Source of the DNA: Zerene cesonia
Taxonomy: Eukaryota > Arthropoda > Insecta > Lepidoptera > Pieridae
Direction of reading: 5' to 3'
Assembly (NCBI RefSeq): GCF_012273895.1
Contig: NC_052108.1
Coordinates: forward strand, 4,774,001-4,838,000
DNA: 64,000 bases
Shown: positions 46,860 to 60,791 of the stretch, piece after piece
How the letters are laid out: each line of letters begins with the position of its first letter
How positions within the stretch are numbered: the stretch's first letter is position 1
The notes under the pieces: generated by a model
What the model was told of the DNA's origin: nothing
What the model saw: the letters and a program-made list of their open reading frames with translations, nothing else
Databases searched by the model: none
Position numbers and translations under genes: made by a program

Positions 46860-47140
46860 AGAAGTTTCCGGCGCGGGCGAATAATCGTACGCTTGTGAAC
46901 ATATGTGGCGCCGCCCGCTGTTGCGGCGCTCGCCTGCCGTGGCCGTTGCATACTTAAAGGATTGCTGCTACTTTCAGGACGCCAATATCGAACTGTTACG
47001 AAAGGTTCTCAGGATGATTTCGTGCTCGAAATGAAGGCTGGTTATATCCTAAAAGTGTGCACTCGCCGTGCGGAGAGCGAAAGGGTGCGGGCGCGCGGCC
47101 CGGCCCGGGCGCGACTCGAGGCAGCCTACACGCCTCTCTC
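46860..47140 (-). other. GC-rich start of PDPK1 3' UTR
   Basis: Directly after the PDPK1 stop the sequence becomes very GC-rich (for example 'gcgcggcccggcccgggcgc' at 47092-47111). Plus-strand ORFs here (46905-47144, 47068-47265) arise from composition and overlap the last PDPK1 exon in antisense. Confidence 0.5.
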
Positions 47141-50100
47141 TTAAGTTGTATCTCGTCCATATGTGCCTATACGCACTTCGTCGATTACACGTGTCCATTC
47201 TAAAGCGTAAGATTGTGGGTCTTCCAAATAATAAGTCCGATTTGGCTGTAACAAAAACAAAATAGTTGAATTAAACATGTATTTAATAATTTTTATTCGT
47301 TGGTTACAAATTTTACAGTATAAAGCTTACCGTGTGTATTAAAAAGATTCTAAAGTTCTTTGCCTCAACGCGTAACTCCGGAGACCAAGGTATTTCACCT
47401 TTCAGAACCATATTGACTGGGTCTACGTAGAAAAGTCGTGGCCCAGTAGTTAATAAAAGCATTCGGCGTCTTGCAAAAAGACCTTTTCTTTTTTCTACTA
47501 ATCCTTGCTTCAAAATCAACTCCCCGTCCACAAACTGATGCCATTTATTTTCCCGAGCTTGTACTTCAAGACGACGACGTCTTTCTTCAGGGCTTATATT
47601 AAGAATACCTGAAAATACATTTAACCTGTTAATAACGAAAAAAAAACGATATCTTATATAAACAGATGGATAAGGCGAGGCATTCATTCATAAATTTGAA
47701 TCGTATAAGTACAGAGTTCCGATAGCAGACCGGAAAGCTTACGTCATAATGTATGACTGACTTATAGAACGCCCATCTTATTTATAAAAACGGTAGTATG
47801 ATGTATTAGACACAAATGCCCCATATATACGTACTATTTTTTTATTATTATGAACATTATATAACTCATAAAAATTATATTTACCTCTAGAGGTTGATAG
47901 GTCGAATTCCCACAAACGTACTAATTGGTTTTTGCCTAATCCTGGTTCTAAATGATCCGGTACAGTATATTCCTCTTCGAAAGATCCTCCAGGCAAATAT
48001 GGGCAAATCGTTGGAGGTGTTTGTTCCCAAATATTATCCCAGTCAATACCATCGAAAAACGGATGTTTACGAATGCTTTCGTAGGTGTCTCCTTTATCAC
48101 TCGCTCCAAGACGTTTAGTATGGTCTAAAACCAAAAGCTTTTCAACTAAATCCTTTGCGTCCGCAGGAAACCCTTCGGGAAATTCATAATCCATTTTTAA
48201 AATCTTTTGGAAAGTCAAAAAATCTGTGGAGGCTCGGAATGGAGGCAATCCTGATATCATCTGGTAAATAATACACCCTAACGCCCATAAATCAGAAGCG
48301 CGTGTATCTATTCTATTTTGTAGAAGGTCTGGGCTCACATATTGTGCTGTTCCAACAAAACTTATTTTTCTTGAACGTTCATTTGTTTGATCATCAGAAT
48401 TTTCTGTTGGTTCTTCGACGTTATCTATTGTATTTTGTGACGGATTTCTAATCTTTTCTGGATCGAGAATCTTAACTGTACCAAAGTCGGCTATTTGAAG
48501 ATGCATATTTTCATCTAGTAATATATTTTCTGGTTTCAAATCACGATGTATAATTCCTTTAGCATGCATTTTTTCCAAGGCTAACAAAAGTTCAGCAGCG
48601 TAGTATTTAGCTACGTTTAATTCGAATGATCCTACTTTATTTATGTAATGTAATAGTTCCCCATTTTTAGCATAAGATAAAACGAAATATAATCTTTCAT
48701 CATCTTGAAACGTGCAATACAGTTTAACAAAACCGTGAGGCACATTGAATAGCATGTTCAAGGCATCTTTTTCGCGTTTTATGTATTGAACTTTTTGATG
48801 ACGCACTATGTAACTCTTTTCACACACTTTAACTGAAAGAGAAAAAAAAATTAAGTTTATTATTTTATACATTTTTATATTTCAATTATTAGATTTAAAT
48901 TTTTAAGTACCAATTGTAGGTATAATGTTTCAAATTACTCACTTGCATACTCTTTTCCGGTGTGAATATCTTTTGCTAAGAAAACGGTACCATAGCAACC
49001 ATCACCGATAAGTTTCCCAAATATGTAATCTTTAGCAGTTCTCTTCGTATGCCTGTGAGACTGGCTGGAGGCATGGGTAGATGGAGGAGTAGGAACAGGC
49101 GCGGCGGCAGCCTGGGACGCTTGCATTTTAGCTGGCGAATCGGCAACGAACTCTGTTGTGGCTATAGGTGCCCGCACCTCACTACCGGCTCGGCCGTTAG
49201 ACTGTAACAAAAAATATACAGTTAAACGAGCTGACCTTGATTACTCTTGAAATAAAATTGAGGCTTCTTTGCAAATTAAAATATGAAACGTTAACGGACT
49301 CTCAATCGAGTATGACTACTTGTGAAACAAAATTTTCAAAATAACTCGTCGCTCTCATTATTTAACCATTGTTATTGTGAATCCAATATAAATATTATGA
49401 AAAGTTGACGCGTCAATGTTTTTAATTGTCACTCGCACAGTACATATAAATATATGTGACAATTATTATAAACCAGTTTTTTGTATTTTGGATTGATTAA
49501 AAACTTTCTTGACACAACAAGCTGTAAACCGTCTACCCGTGAAAAACGTTAAGACGCTGCAACGTGTACGTATAAATTTTTAGAAAACGTGTAATAATTT
49601 AATTTCAAATAAGTATTAAGCAACTGCAGTTCGCTAGATACTATTTCGTTTTAAGTGTGTTCATTAAAGAACACTCATTGCATGAGTCATAATATCAAAT
49701 ACGCTTGTTAGTCTAAGTAGAAGGAAGTATGTCCCGCATTCCGCTGTGACGGTGGCAGTGAACACCGCCGCAACGGTACTCTGAACACATTCCCATCGTA
49801 ACGCATTCCGCCGTCTTTGCGCACCTACACTGTATTTGACCTCAATTCCCATAATTACAATTTTTAAAGATTGTAAGTCTAAAGGTTAACTTATTTTAAC
49901 CTTTAAGCAAAACTACAGAAAAAACACTTAATTTGATATGTTTACATTATATTGTGAAATCACAATTTGAATAAAATTAATAATTATTTTATATTAATGC
50001 TTACGTTGCGACCACGCACGTTATGAATGAATCAATGATAGTGTTTGAAAACAAATTATCTATGTTTATATTTCCAAATCATCTTCGCGCGCATTTTTAA

Positions 50101-50943
50101 AACAAACTATATTTCTAGCATTGAGGATAATTGTGTCGTTTAAATTCCATATCTTTTAATTGCTCAATCGAAAAGAAAAATAACATATTTAGTAGTTATC
50201 TGAGAAATTTATTATTTGAATTGAAGAGAGCAATATCACATATTTATACCTTTTGAAAATAAAATAATTACTAAAAGGTACGATATTTATTGTATTTTAA
50301 ATAATGAATAACGCTAGTAAACTGATGAATGCGATTCTATATCATCCATAGTTGTAAACAAGGTGGTCACGCCGTCGACGCGTGAACAAACAAGTGCGAT
50401 GCCATGTCAGTGCCGCGCCCGCCATCACTGTTTGCATCATAACGATCATACGCGACGCGCTCTTCGCACCGAGTACTTGCATTTGGTTGCACGTGAAACG
50501 GGCGAAAGTTCTCATAGACACTCGTTGCTCTAGAGCGAAAGTTTTGCTAATTTTGTAATAAATTTCATATTGTCCGTATACCACGTCATTGCTATTATTT
50601 TTCAAATCTCAAATTCACTTTATTGTACAATTGTAAATTAAAGTAAATATTTCTGTATCGCTCAAGATTATGAATATAAATAATTAATGATGCTTTTATT
50701 ATTATGGTCCGTAATTTTATTATAGTGAAAAATTGGCAACTTGTATCCTTTACCAAACAGTACACCAATATTTCCGCCGAAGATGCATGCGTGATCCCGT
50801 TAGCTTACCTTTGATTTGGGCGAGGATTGTTTCCCGCGTTTTGTAGAACTGACACCAAGAAGCTTTAGAATTCTGTTTGCTGCTTCCAAAAGAGTAGCAC
50901 TACCCCTCGATCCCCTTTTTACTCTTATGGTCAATCCGCTCAT
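47141..50943 (-). CDS. Pdk1: 3-phosphoinositide-dependent protein kinase 1
   Basis: Five coding exons on the minus strand: 50809-50943, 48943-49201, 47885-48832, 47331-47608 and 47141-47245, all in phase, giving 574 residues (human PDPK1 556). The kinase phosphorylates the activation loop of AKT, S6K, PKC and other AGC kinases downstream of PI3K, at the membrane and in the cytosol. Gly loop GDGCYG at 111-116, Lys 133 (AIK), HRDLKPEN with Asp 229, DFG at 247-249, and auto-phosphorylation Ser 289 in SFVGTAQYVSP. A C-terminal PH domain (WHQFVDGELILKQG..KGLFARRRMLLLTTGPRLFYVDP, then HTPNRTYYLEDP) binds phosphoinositides. An extra acidic/polar stretch of about 20 residues lies between DFG and Ser 289 compared with human. 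The first exon (MSGLTIRVKRGSRG..) is predicted from ATG, phase and donor only; another start, MGIEVKYS at 49829-49852, would also splice in phase. Confidence 0.96.
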
Positions 50944-51139
50944 TTCTACCCGTCGCATACGTTATTGTATCACACCGTTTTATATCAGTTCAAAACACAA
51001 ACACTGTTCATGAAGAATTTGCTAGGTAATTTAATTATATGATATAATTATTTATTTACTAAATTAATAAGAAACAAAAAACAGGAATGCAACAAGATAG
51101 GTACAAATAAATAATAAATTGCTAAATCGAGCTAACTGC

Positions 51140-51360
51140 ACACGAACACGACCGAACGACTCGACGTCGCGTTGCAGACTAAACTAGTTAACAAACACAA
51201 CGTTTGACGCGAGCGAAGCATTGACTACGTCCTCCGTTCGGTAGACGGAATAACCGTGGTACGTACGGCGCGCCGCCTGTTCGTGTAATGTGGAACCCCG
51301 CTCCCCCGCTTTCAAACCGTTCGCGTCATCGCAACTTGGCGCCTTTCAGAACACTGTCCT
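51140..51360 (-). promoter_or_regulatory. GC-rich probable PDPK1 promoter region
   Basis: CpG-rich, TATA-less sequence ('cgacgtcgcgttgcag', 'tacggcgcgccgcctg') 200-400 bases upstream of the predicted first coding exon, as expected for a housekeeping kinase. No transcription start can be fixed from sequence. Confidence 0.35.
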
Positions 51361-54300
51361 TATCGCATTGCAAAAAGGGATGCATCGTTAAAATTTTATG
51401 TAACTCTTCTTACCTTCTCTTAGATTGTTAACATTTTTAATGGTAAATGAACACGTTTAATCAATTATTAAAATAACATCATTCAATTATAATATCATTC
51501 AATTTATTGGTCCATTTGTAAATTTACAGTATTGAATTTACATTCCCGTTATTTATTTAATTTATTGAGTTGTGCGAGTTATTATCTATATATAAAACAT
51601 CTGTGAAAAGTAAATCATAGCAAATCTCATGATATTTTGAAAGTCTATATCTCAAATATAGTAAAGCACATATTCGTCGAAAGAGGAAATGCAGGAGTAT
51701 AGACGAACGTCGGCAGGGGGAGGGAGGTCAATATGGATCTCTGGAACGGGAAATAGATCAATAATATCAAGATTGTGAAGCGGCTTTATTGTCACCAACG
51801 ATTGAACATCTTTTGAATTGTTTTCGCGTTTACAAATTGAAAAGAAGTTGAGAAGAACTCATGCCTATTAAATTTCTTATAGCCAATACAATTTTAATTA
51901 AAATTTCTTTGTATAAAATACTGTATTGTGCTTGGCAAATTATGTCATTTAACTTGTGTTCCTTGAAAATGAGCACAAAAAATAGGAATATCATTTTGAA
52001 ATGCTGCAGCTGTTTTGTGGCACGTGGTAAGCGCCGCCATAGTATTTATAGGAACTGAATTGAATACATTGCACACCTAATATACATAAAAAAATCTCTG
52101 TTCTTTTTATTTCAGAATTTTTTTATTAGAAGAATGTATACTTCTGAATGGTTAAATAAAGTATATTTCAATAATTTCAATGAAGTCCCATTTAAAATTA
52201 AAACAATCTAAATTAGTATTGTTAATGTAGGTAATACACATTAATAGTAATAATTGTCATCGTAAAAAAAACTTTTCTTCGGCGGAGATGTCGTGGATTA
52301 AACGAATCGATTGATTGATTTGATATAGAATGAAAATATTTAAAATATCCAGGAGAACGTATTTACAAAGATGTGATAAACTTTGATCATCTTTACCAAG
52401 GTAGTACGATGGGTTCAAGTCTAATACGAGAAAGCTCCTATATACAAAGAAGAAAACTTAAGAAAATATATGAACAAGAATATTAATTTAAGCTTGTTTC
52501 TATTATATTAATTTAATAAATAAAAATTGTGTATATTGAAATTTTGTTTTGGAAAGCAAACTTTACTAAATAATACTAATTATTCTTTTTTGGTTTAGTT
52601 TGACAAAAATACCAACAAATAGCACTTAATTAGAACTCAGACTCCAAAATTGTATGTACTGTTTTAATAAATAACCTCAACCAATCAAAATACAAAAAAA
52701 ATCTAAAGTAATGGTGAAAATAAAAATAAATCGACTACTAATATAACATCTGCTTTTGTGCATAGGCCGTCGGTATACACATACAGTACATAAGAAGCCA
52801 GGTGTTTCGAAAGTTTTTCATCTTCACAACCCCCGAGACCCATGGCTTCGCTCAAAAACAAAATAATAGCATGGTGCAATGAACTCAGCACCTGGTTTAG
52901 TTTCATTTGATAAATAAACACACCTTGCAAGCTGCACCATTTTTTTCTGCCTGCGCCATATCAAGCAGATAAGGATTGAGTGATATCATGAAAATTTAAA
53001 ATGTTTGTGATTACTAAAGCAGGCGTGGCGTACGTAGGTCAGTTATATATACCTAAACATAATGCAATTCAACAAAATTTTATAGTGCGTATTACCTACC
53101 ATCGACTTCTTTAAGATATATGATGGATGACTTCAGATAAGGTAAATTCATTTTGACAAAAATATATTTTTTATTATCTAATTGTATTCTCTTAATGTAC
53201 ACTTAGTACGTAGCTTTCCGCTTTCTGTAGTCAAATGAAATTCCCATGAGAATGAGATATTTAATTCTATCCTATTTACAGACACAAATTTTATTATCAT
53301 AAAATCACTCCAATGCGCTGTGAAAATAACATAAAATAGTAAAACACACTTTCGCGTATGTAACATTAGTAAAGATGTGAACCCGCACATTCTGGGTGTG
53401 CGGGTTCACACCTTTTTCTCCAAGGCAACATTTAGTAGCAACATAATGCTCGAAAAACTTATTTGATATTAATATCTTATGGCCATGGATGCAGTTTATT
53501 TTTGGCGTCGTTGTAAGGCTTTTTGTATAACAAAACATTGATAACATACAGTGGAACGCAGCGATAACGAACAGCAAACGTTGACAAGTTGACAAACACT
53601 TTGGTTAGCGAGTATGATATTTTATGTCGTAACTGACCTGCTTTATAAATGTCTATTGCAATAAAAACAATTATTCATAGATAATTGTGAATAATTAACA
53701 AAGTTTTTCTACGTACAATATATGCCTCTGTTGGATGAGATATATATATATGATCATTATAAGTGAAACAAAAAACATTTAAAATAAATTTAAAACCCCC
53801 GACCTCTTTTGCGTTGCCGGTCATCTTGAACTTGATATTTGATATAGTGATATAGTGGAGTATTTTACTTGTCAATCCCATTTCATTAATTTTGACACAA
53901 TGAGGGAGTTGTGAAATAAGAAAATGAGTCAGATCCCCTCATCAACTAGAAGACAGCTGATGATATTCAAGCGGTTGAACACAAAATATTTTTTCATCTA
54001 ATGCGTCTAAGAAAACTGGCACATAAGTCACCCTTTATACAAAAAAAATGATACAGCTTCATCCGTTCGGGAGCTATGTATGATGCCCTACAAAGACACC
54101 GCGGATTAATAAAATGATATTAAATAGGCATATATTATTCAATTTCAAGCGTTGCATCTGGTTTCGTACCTAAGTAATAAATATAAGTGTAGCCGATACC
54201 TAGTAACATGTAAATAGCGATAAATAAACATGCACCGTGCAATAAGTGTCAATTTCTTTACAGCTGATAAATCGGAATAAAAATCTTACATTCTTAATCA

Positions 54301-57062
54301 AGGTACATATGCGGAAAGTGTTAAGACCAAAATATTATGTAATTAAGGCAGCCTTGAAAAATTAAAATTTACAGGAATTTTCCATACATCGTTCAAAAAT
54401 TATAAAGATTCTTAGAAAATTCGAAATTCAAATTGGAAAATTGGTTTTATGTTCCAAAAGTCTTTCTTTTATAATACTGTATGTTTTATAAAACTTGAGT
54501 ACCAATGTAAAGTAGATTGCAAATTGTACCAGCCCTAATCGTAACTAATGTCTAAGGAAATTTTATAGCTAACGCAGCTTAGTGACAACAATCATTGCAC
54601 TTGCAGTAAAATATTACTTTACATACTTACATATCAACAACGTTCATGGTCGTTCATGCAGTTTTAGATTTTAACGACACGTGTAAGTCGTGTTAATAAA
54701 TAGTTAAACGTGGAAATGTAAACTAGAATTAAGCGGAATGAAACAAATTTATGTTTTGACTTCAAATTCAAATAATATACATTAAGAACTGCAAGTTTTA
54801 TTTAATGATTATTAAAACTTTACGAACTACAATATTTACTTAATATTAAATTTCATTTTATATCCACTGGAATACTAGATACTCTAAAAATATCAACATG
54901 AACGTAATCTATGTCTCAATTAATTATTGTTCAACGGGACATTCAAGCAAGTTCCGAGTCTAGTGCAAATGCAACACGCATTTTTAATACAATACCTCCC
55001 TTAGGTAGTAGGTTAACAGTTGAACGCAGATCTAATATACAGCCATCAATGACAATTTATTGCTATTACATTTATGCAATAATGGATCGTTCGTTCAGTG
55101 ATACGCAATTTATTTAAAGAAGGCTTAAAATTGTGAAATAAAATTATAAACACGAGATACAAATATGTATACAAAAATACTGTTTTGAAAAAAAAAATAA
55201 AGTGCAATAAAGGTAAATTGTTTTTAAGTCACATAAACGAAATATGAATAAAAAGAAACATAATTGTTATTAAAAATAAGCAACAACTATTATTTTTGTA
55301 TCAGAAACATATTGCAAAAATATGATGCCGGATTTTAACTCCAAGGTCGTAAAATAAAAGCACGTGTCAATAATATGGAGTCGCCAAGTAAAGGTTATAG
55401 AATATGGTCGCAAATAATATTCATAATGGCCTTGTGAGGGTCATTTAACTCAACGCTAAAGATATTGCTACCCACCTGCTTTAATCTGTCTTCAATCAAT
55501 AATTTATAGCGGTCATGATAGATTATAAGCCTAAACTTATAAGAATTTTAATAACAAACATCCTAGCTACTTATGAAAGTGATAGGAATCAGATCTTATA
55601 AACGCGAAAGTTTTAAATGTAAGGATTTAACTTAACTCTTTTACGCGAATACCTCTCATGGATTTTAATAATACTTGGAAATGATGTAGCTTATGTGCCA
55701 GAAAAACACAAACCTAAGGCCGAAGCTGTAGAAATACTCACTTTAGCCCATGTTTTTAAATTTAATTGAACCATATTTATCATTGTTTCATTATGATGAG
55801 CCCCATATAAAAATTGTTTCATTAATTATTACAGTTGTAACAAATATGTCATAATAATATGTACATGCGATGTTAAAATATTCTTAATATGCGTAGGTAA
55901 ACATCACTATATTTATTAATATTATGTATCGTAAACGATGTCTCTGACAGAATTGCGTGTAAAAACTAAATCGAACCAAGACGGTGAATGTACTAGGGTA
56001 AGGTGATAAGCACATTTCGAATCGAAACTTAAGCGTCATCACGATTTAACAGATATTAGAGAACTAAACGTACCAAAAAATGGGGTTGGTCTAAATTATA
56101 TATATTATATAAAATTTTAGATTGTATTTACTTACTATCCACAATTTATCAATTGTGAAGGATTTTTAGGGTAGGCATATCGGATTTCTATTATAATTAT
56201 AATACGATGTCATCGAAACCGTGCTGCAAGGGCTTCGATAATCCTTCCGGTTCACGCATGTATAGATGTAGCATCGTTTTCGAGGTCCAAATATATACAT
56301 GTCACCGTGTTGGATAAATTATAATATTTAAAACACTTGAATTAGTATATTAATTTAATTTACTAAACAATAATACTTAGGTTTAGATTTCATAGCGTAG
56401 CCGTCTATTATTTTGCTTAAAGAAATGTCAAGATTATATTCAAGTATTACAATTATAGACAAAATTTATAATTATAAAAATTCGGGCCAACAATCTGGTA
56501 AAAAATGCATGATAGTCTTAACTTTCTTAGTAACATAGGACTTTTCATGTACGCGCATAAATAAAACTAATTTATTATTATATTATACGTACATCATTAA
56601 ATAACAGATATATACAACACTAATAAGCCAAGAATAAATCTTTTGTTAAATACACGAACATCGTGGAAAATAAAATATATTTAGATACATTTAAGTGGTT
56701 CTATTTAAAGCGTGTCTTTTTAAAATATCTATCTAGAGGTTGTAAACGGCAGTTGATCGTAACTCGTAATAATTGTAGACAGAGGAGATGAAACGCTGCC
56801 ACAGCCACACGCAAAATTTACCCGGTATTCCGGCAAAAGGAATGCCTTGTACTTACATACATTTATTCACTTCCCGCGCGTCTAGACGTCGAGTTTAGAT
56901 TTTGCTAAATAAGGTCTTAGTGCCGACTCTTAAGATCCCTATTTCAGCCCAAGAAGCCAAATATTATACTTATATAAAAACGGCCTCGTTGTCCTCGAAA
57001 AGTGCATTGATCTCAGGGTGCGTCCTTTTATGGCACAAAAATCGTTGCACGTGATATAGACG

Positions 57063-57103
57063 TCCCTTTCACATTAGAGAGTGGGATATCAGTGTGAAAG
57101 GGA
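57063..57103. repeat. 11-bp perfect inverted repeat
   Basis: tccctttcaca at 57063-57073 and tgtgaaaggga at 57093-57103, loop 19. Possibly a small MITE remnant or part of a regulatory RNA; nothing else supports either. Confidence 0.6.
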
Positions 57104-59574
57104 TAACATAAACTGAACGTAGTAGGCAGGATGCGCGTACCGTGCTTCGGCCAATACACCCAGGCGGGCGCAATGAACGGCGGCCATTAACGTAGAAGTA
57201 CCATGCTGCTTTTGGCGCCAATATTATAAACCAAAATTTATTTTCATTTATGTCTATATTTAGGACAATTTCGAAAGTTCAATTTATATCATATACGGAA
57301 ATTTTGAAATTATCAGTTCTATATTTTTAAACAATATAAGTACAAATTTAATTATTGAATTCAATTGTGTACCTGAATATTATTTTTTTGATGATTAATA
57401 AATATTATAATATAAAATCCTTATAGTATGTAGTGGGATAAGAATACGCGCAAAAATCTCAATAAAATGGCGGCAACCACGTGGTTCTTACACATGCCCT
57501 ACGTAGTGCGCGCAACGTGCTATGAGTTGTAAACGAAAACCGCGCACATTTTATTCATTCTCATATAGTAAAATATTTTAAACCACAGATTATGAATAAT
57601 TCAATTTTTTTTTAATATTTAACATAAACCTACATTGAGTGGAGATTCATATAGAAATGTATTGACTAGAATTAAGTTTAAAAACTGCTGGTAGTCTTCG
57701 AACTAAGGTACCTGGTACATAAACCTTGATGTGTGAGTGCAAATTCCACGAAGGCTAAACCTTTTGCTGATACGTTCAACTCTCTGCGACCGGATTGCCC
57801 GTGATGCCAGTGCCCGTGATGCCGTTTCGTTTTAGATTATAATAATCATGAACTATTTTTCTTAAAATATCGGATCTTTAGTGTCGTTACTTCGCTATTT
57901 TAAATAGATTTAAAGTTTAAAAATATATTGTTTAAAACATACATGTAAACTCAAAAAAAAATTATTTTCAAGTCATATCTCCAAAAGGCGAGACAAAACA
58001 TGAAAAAAGCAACAACGTGCCGTGTCTGGCCACTGAACTCTACGTCGGTCAACAAAAAGCATCTGATTGAACTTGTTCGAGAAAGTCCCATGTGAACAAA
58101 TCATTGTTTTAAATAATTAAAGGCTTTGTGAACAATCAAAAATCGCCTTTGTATAAGTATGGAAACAACATGTTCAGACTTTAAGTCTCCGCCTTTTTAC
58201 ATTATAGAGATAATGAAACAAAGCTGCATTTAGCATACAAATATTCTGACTTCGTATATTAAAGAGGTTTAAAATAAAGGCCCAGTGTAGTGTGTGATTC
58301 AAGTGTAGGGAATGCATGTCAGACGGCGCGCGCCGACGCGGTCGTTCGCCATTGCATATATGCCGTTGCATCGTTCGCAAAGCTACATTCCGGACATTCC
58401 ACTATTTGCCGGTCTGGTTGCCACCTTAAAACTTTGAAAATTTGTATTGTAAACCTAAGCCTGTGTTAAGATGTTAAACAAATACCGCATTTTACCTGCT
58501 CATTCAGACTTTAAGATGATTCAGAAAAACAGCATTCATAAATTCGGGTTGTCTGTTAGAGATCGGTTCTTTCATTAAAATGTGATTGTTTTTTGTTGCA
58601 TTGAAAGCTCTTAATATTCTAACCGTCTTCTTCTTTCCCAATTTAAAATACTTACCTTTCTGCTTAAATACCATGCTATGTCCTCCTTTATATAATTAGT
58701 ACAGACAAGTTTTTCAACAAAAAAATTTCAAGTAAAAAAAAATAAATAAATAATAAATAATGTTTTTACGCGATTACGCGATGTGTTGTATTGCCCTAAA
58801 ATACAAATAGAGTAGCAGTCGCACCTTAGTGCGGTTTATAAGTGGGTTTTTTTTCTGTCCTATAAATGGCCGACTTCAAGGACATAGGACCGCGCCCGCG
58901 CGGCGCTGTGAGCACTCATGCGCCATTACGCTCAGGTTGAGGACCCAGTCATTCACCTCATCTTGTGCGTTCCCATGTACCTGCGCCGCAAACATTTAAT
59001 TGATTTCGTTTAATGTTTTTTGCAATATTTTTCCGATCGATTATAACCAGTACCTATAGACGGGTTGTGTATAATTAAGTATAATATCTACACATGCATA
59101 ACTTTTTAATTATGAAATCATTCACTCGGTGAAATCTTAATCACAGTGACATTGTTACGAGCAAACGCATCATACGCATTTCTCAAGCGCTACACGTGTA
59201 AACAGTCAACAAATAACTTATAAATGTATATTTACATTTGTATTAACATTTATATTTAGATTTTAGGTACACTAGTAGTACTACAATACATATGTAATTT
59301 TTGACATAATCATACATGCATAAGCTATATTTGTAATCTGTGCATTATACACATTAGGCTGTAATTGTTAGGCTGCAGCTCCTAAGTCACGATGTAGGAA
59401 ACCATAAAGAGCCTCATGTAATGTGGGTGGTCGGTGACTCATGAGGCCATACTGGCGTGCGCGCCAATCTCAGCGCATTGTCCTCACATGGTCCTCTTCC
59501 AAATGAAGACCCAAACAAAATCTTTTGATAAGATAGCATTGATAATTATTTCGATTTATTTACGTGTTTTCTTT

Positions 59575-59790
59575 TTATGTCATAGTGGGCAACTGAATTG
59601 GTGGTTCGCCTGACGGTACGCGATCACCACCGCCCACCATCATTTATAGAAATATGGTCGCTGAAAATGCTTTTTCTTGCTATTAAGAGATATAAGGAAA
59701 GGATTGACGATAGGAATAAAAGAAATGGACTAGGAAAGGTGAGGAAAGGGTTAGGAGCCTCTGGCTGTTGCTGTTGGTCATTGTACGTAA
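59575..59790 (+). repeat. Dispersed repeat, family D
   Basis: 'tttatgtcatagtgggcaac', 'ttggtggttcgcctgacggt', 'ccaccgcccaccat' and a purine-rich 'aggaaaggattgacgatagg' section match the 40579 copy. ORFs on both strands here are repeat-derived. Confidence 0.55.
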
Positions 59791-60656
59791 CATAACAAAA
59801 AATTAAATTGAACATTTTAATTTCTATATTGTATCTCTATCAAACGAGATTTTATTTGTAATGACAATATGGCAAATGCGACGTAAAAAATAGCAAGTGA
59901 AATTATTTTAAAGGTGACTTTGGGTTTCAACCATAATACAAAGGTGTGTAGTGTGAATAGTCTAATTGTTGTAAATTACGTAAATAATATTTATATTATT
60001 ATTTGCGTATTAAAACAGAAGATTAATATTAAAATATGATGAAAACTATTATGACCTGATGTTATATGCATTTTTACATCCAACCAAAATATGTCACGTA
60101 ATTAATGGATACTCACAAATCATCAAAAAATTCCCTAAAAGGTGTGCCACGAAATCTTATTGAAAACCTATAAATTATAACAAACTAAAAACCTATTTAT
60201 GTCTCTACCATATCTCAGCCAACTTCGTTCAGTAGATTTTTCATGAATGAGCAAAAAAAAACTTCACATTATACAGAAAAAAAGTAAGTCGGTATGAGTG
60301 TAGAGTTCATTAAAACAATGAGCATTTTGTCATCTGAAGTCTGAACCTTTTCAGCGAAAACTTCTAATTATTATGTCTAGACAGTGAATACAAGCACCGA
60401 GGTTATTGTAACACGATCGCTTAAAAGCTTTTAATCTTGTTTGAGGTTTGTAAATTTGAGAGTTCGCTCGAACTCCAAGGATAATAAACGATAAGATCAA
60501 ACATGTATTTATTACAATTTTGCTATAAGTTGACACCTGAGGTATTGACTTTTGTGTAAATGTCTTAAAAGATAAAGGTATTAGCTTTAAAAGATGGCTT
60601 AAAAACACATAATTCGTAAAAATTTTATAGACCCCATTTACAAAAAATGATTTGCA

Positions 60657-60791
60657 TTATGATATTTGTGTAAAAGTTGTATATAGCAGTCCGAGACCGT
60701 TGCCGACACCGCTAAATACATATTTGAATTTGCCCTTGTCTGCGTCGCGTACGCCAGACATAATGCCAGCGGTCGAATCGAGACGGATCAC
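60657..60791 (-). CDS. Exon-like block, possible small ORF
   Basis: Not recognised. On the minus strand an acceptor ccggcag (ending 60792) is followed by GTGATCCG and an ATG at 60761. It opens 34 codons (MSGVRDADKGKFKYVFSGVGNGLGLLYTTF and a few more) before TAA. GC content and third-position GC are far above surroundings. A minus-strand donor CCCAAG|gtaagc at 61785 could supply a 5' UTR exon 1 kb upstream. On the plus strand the same block is also open (SETVADTAKYIFEFALVCVA.., acceptor tatagcag, donor CACAA|gtaggt), so even the strand is uncertain. Confidence 0.3.
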   Translation of the reverse strand: MIRLDSTAGIMSGVRDADKGKFKYVFSGVGNGLGLLYTTFTQIS

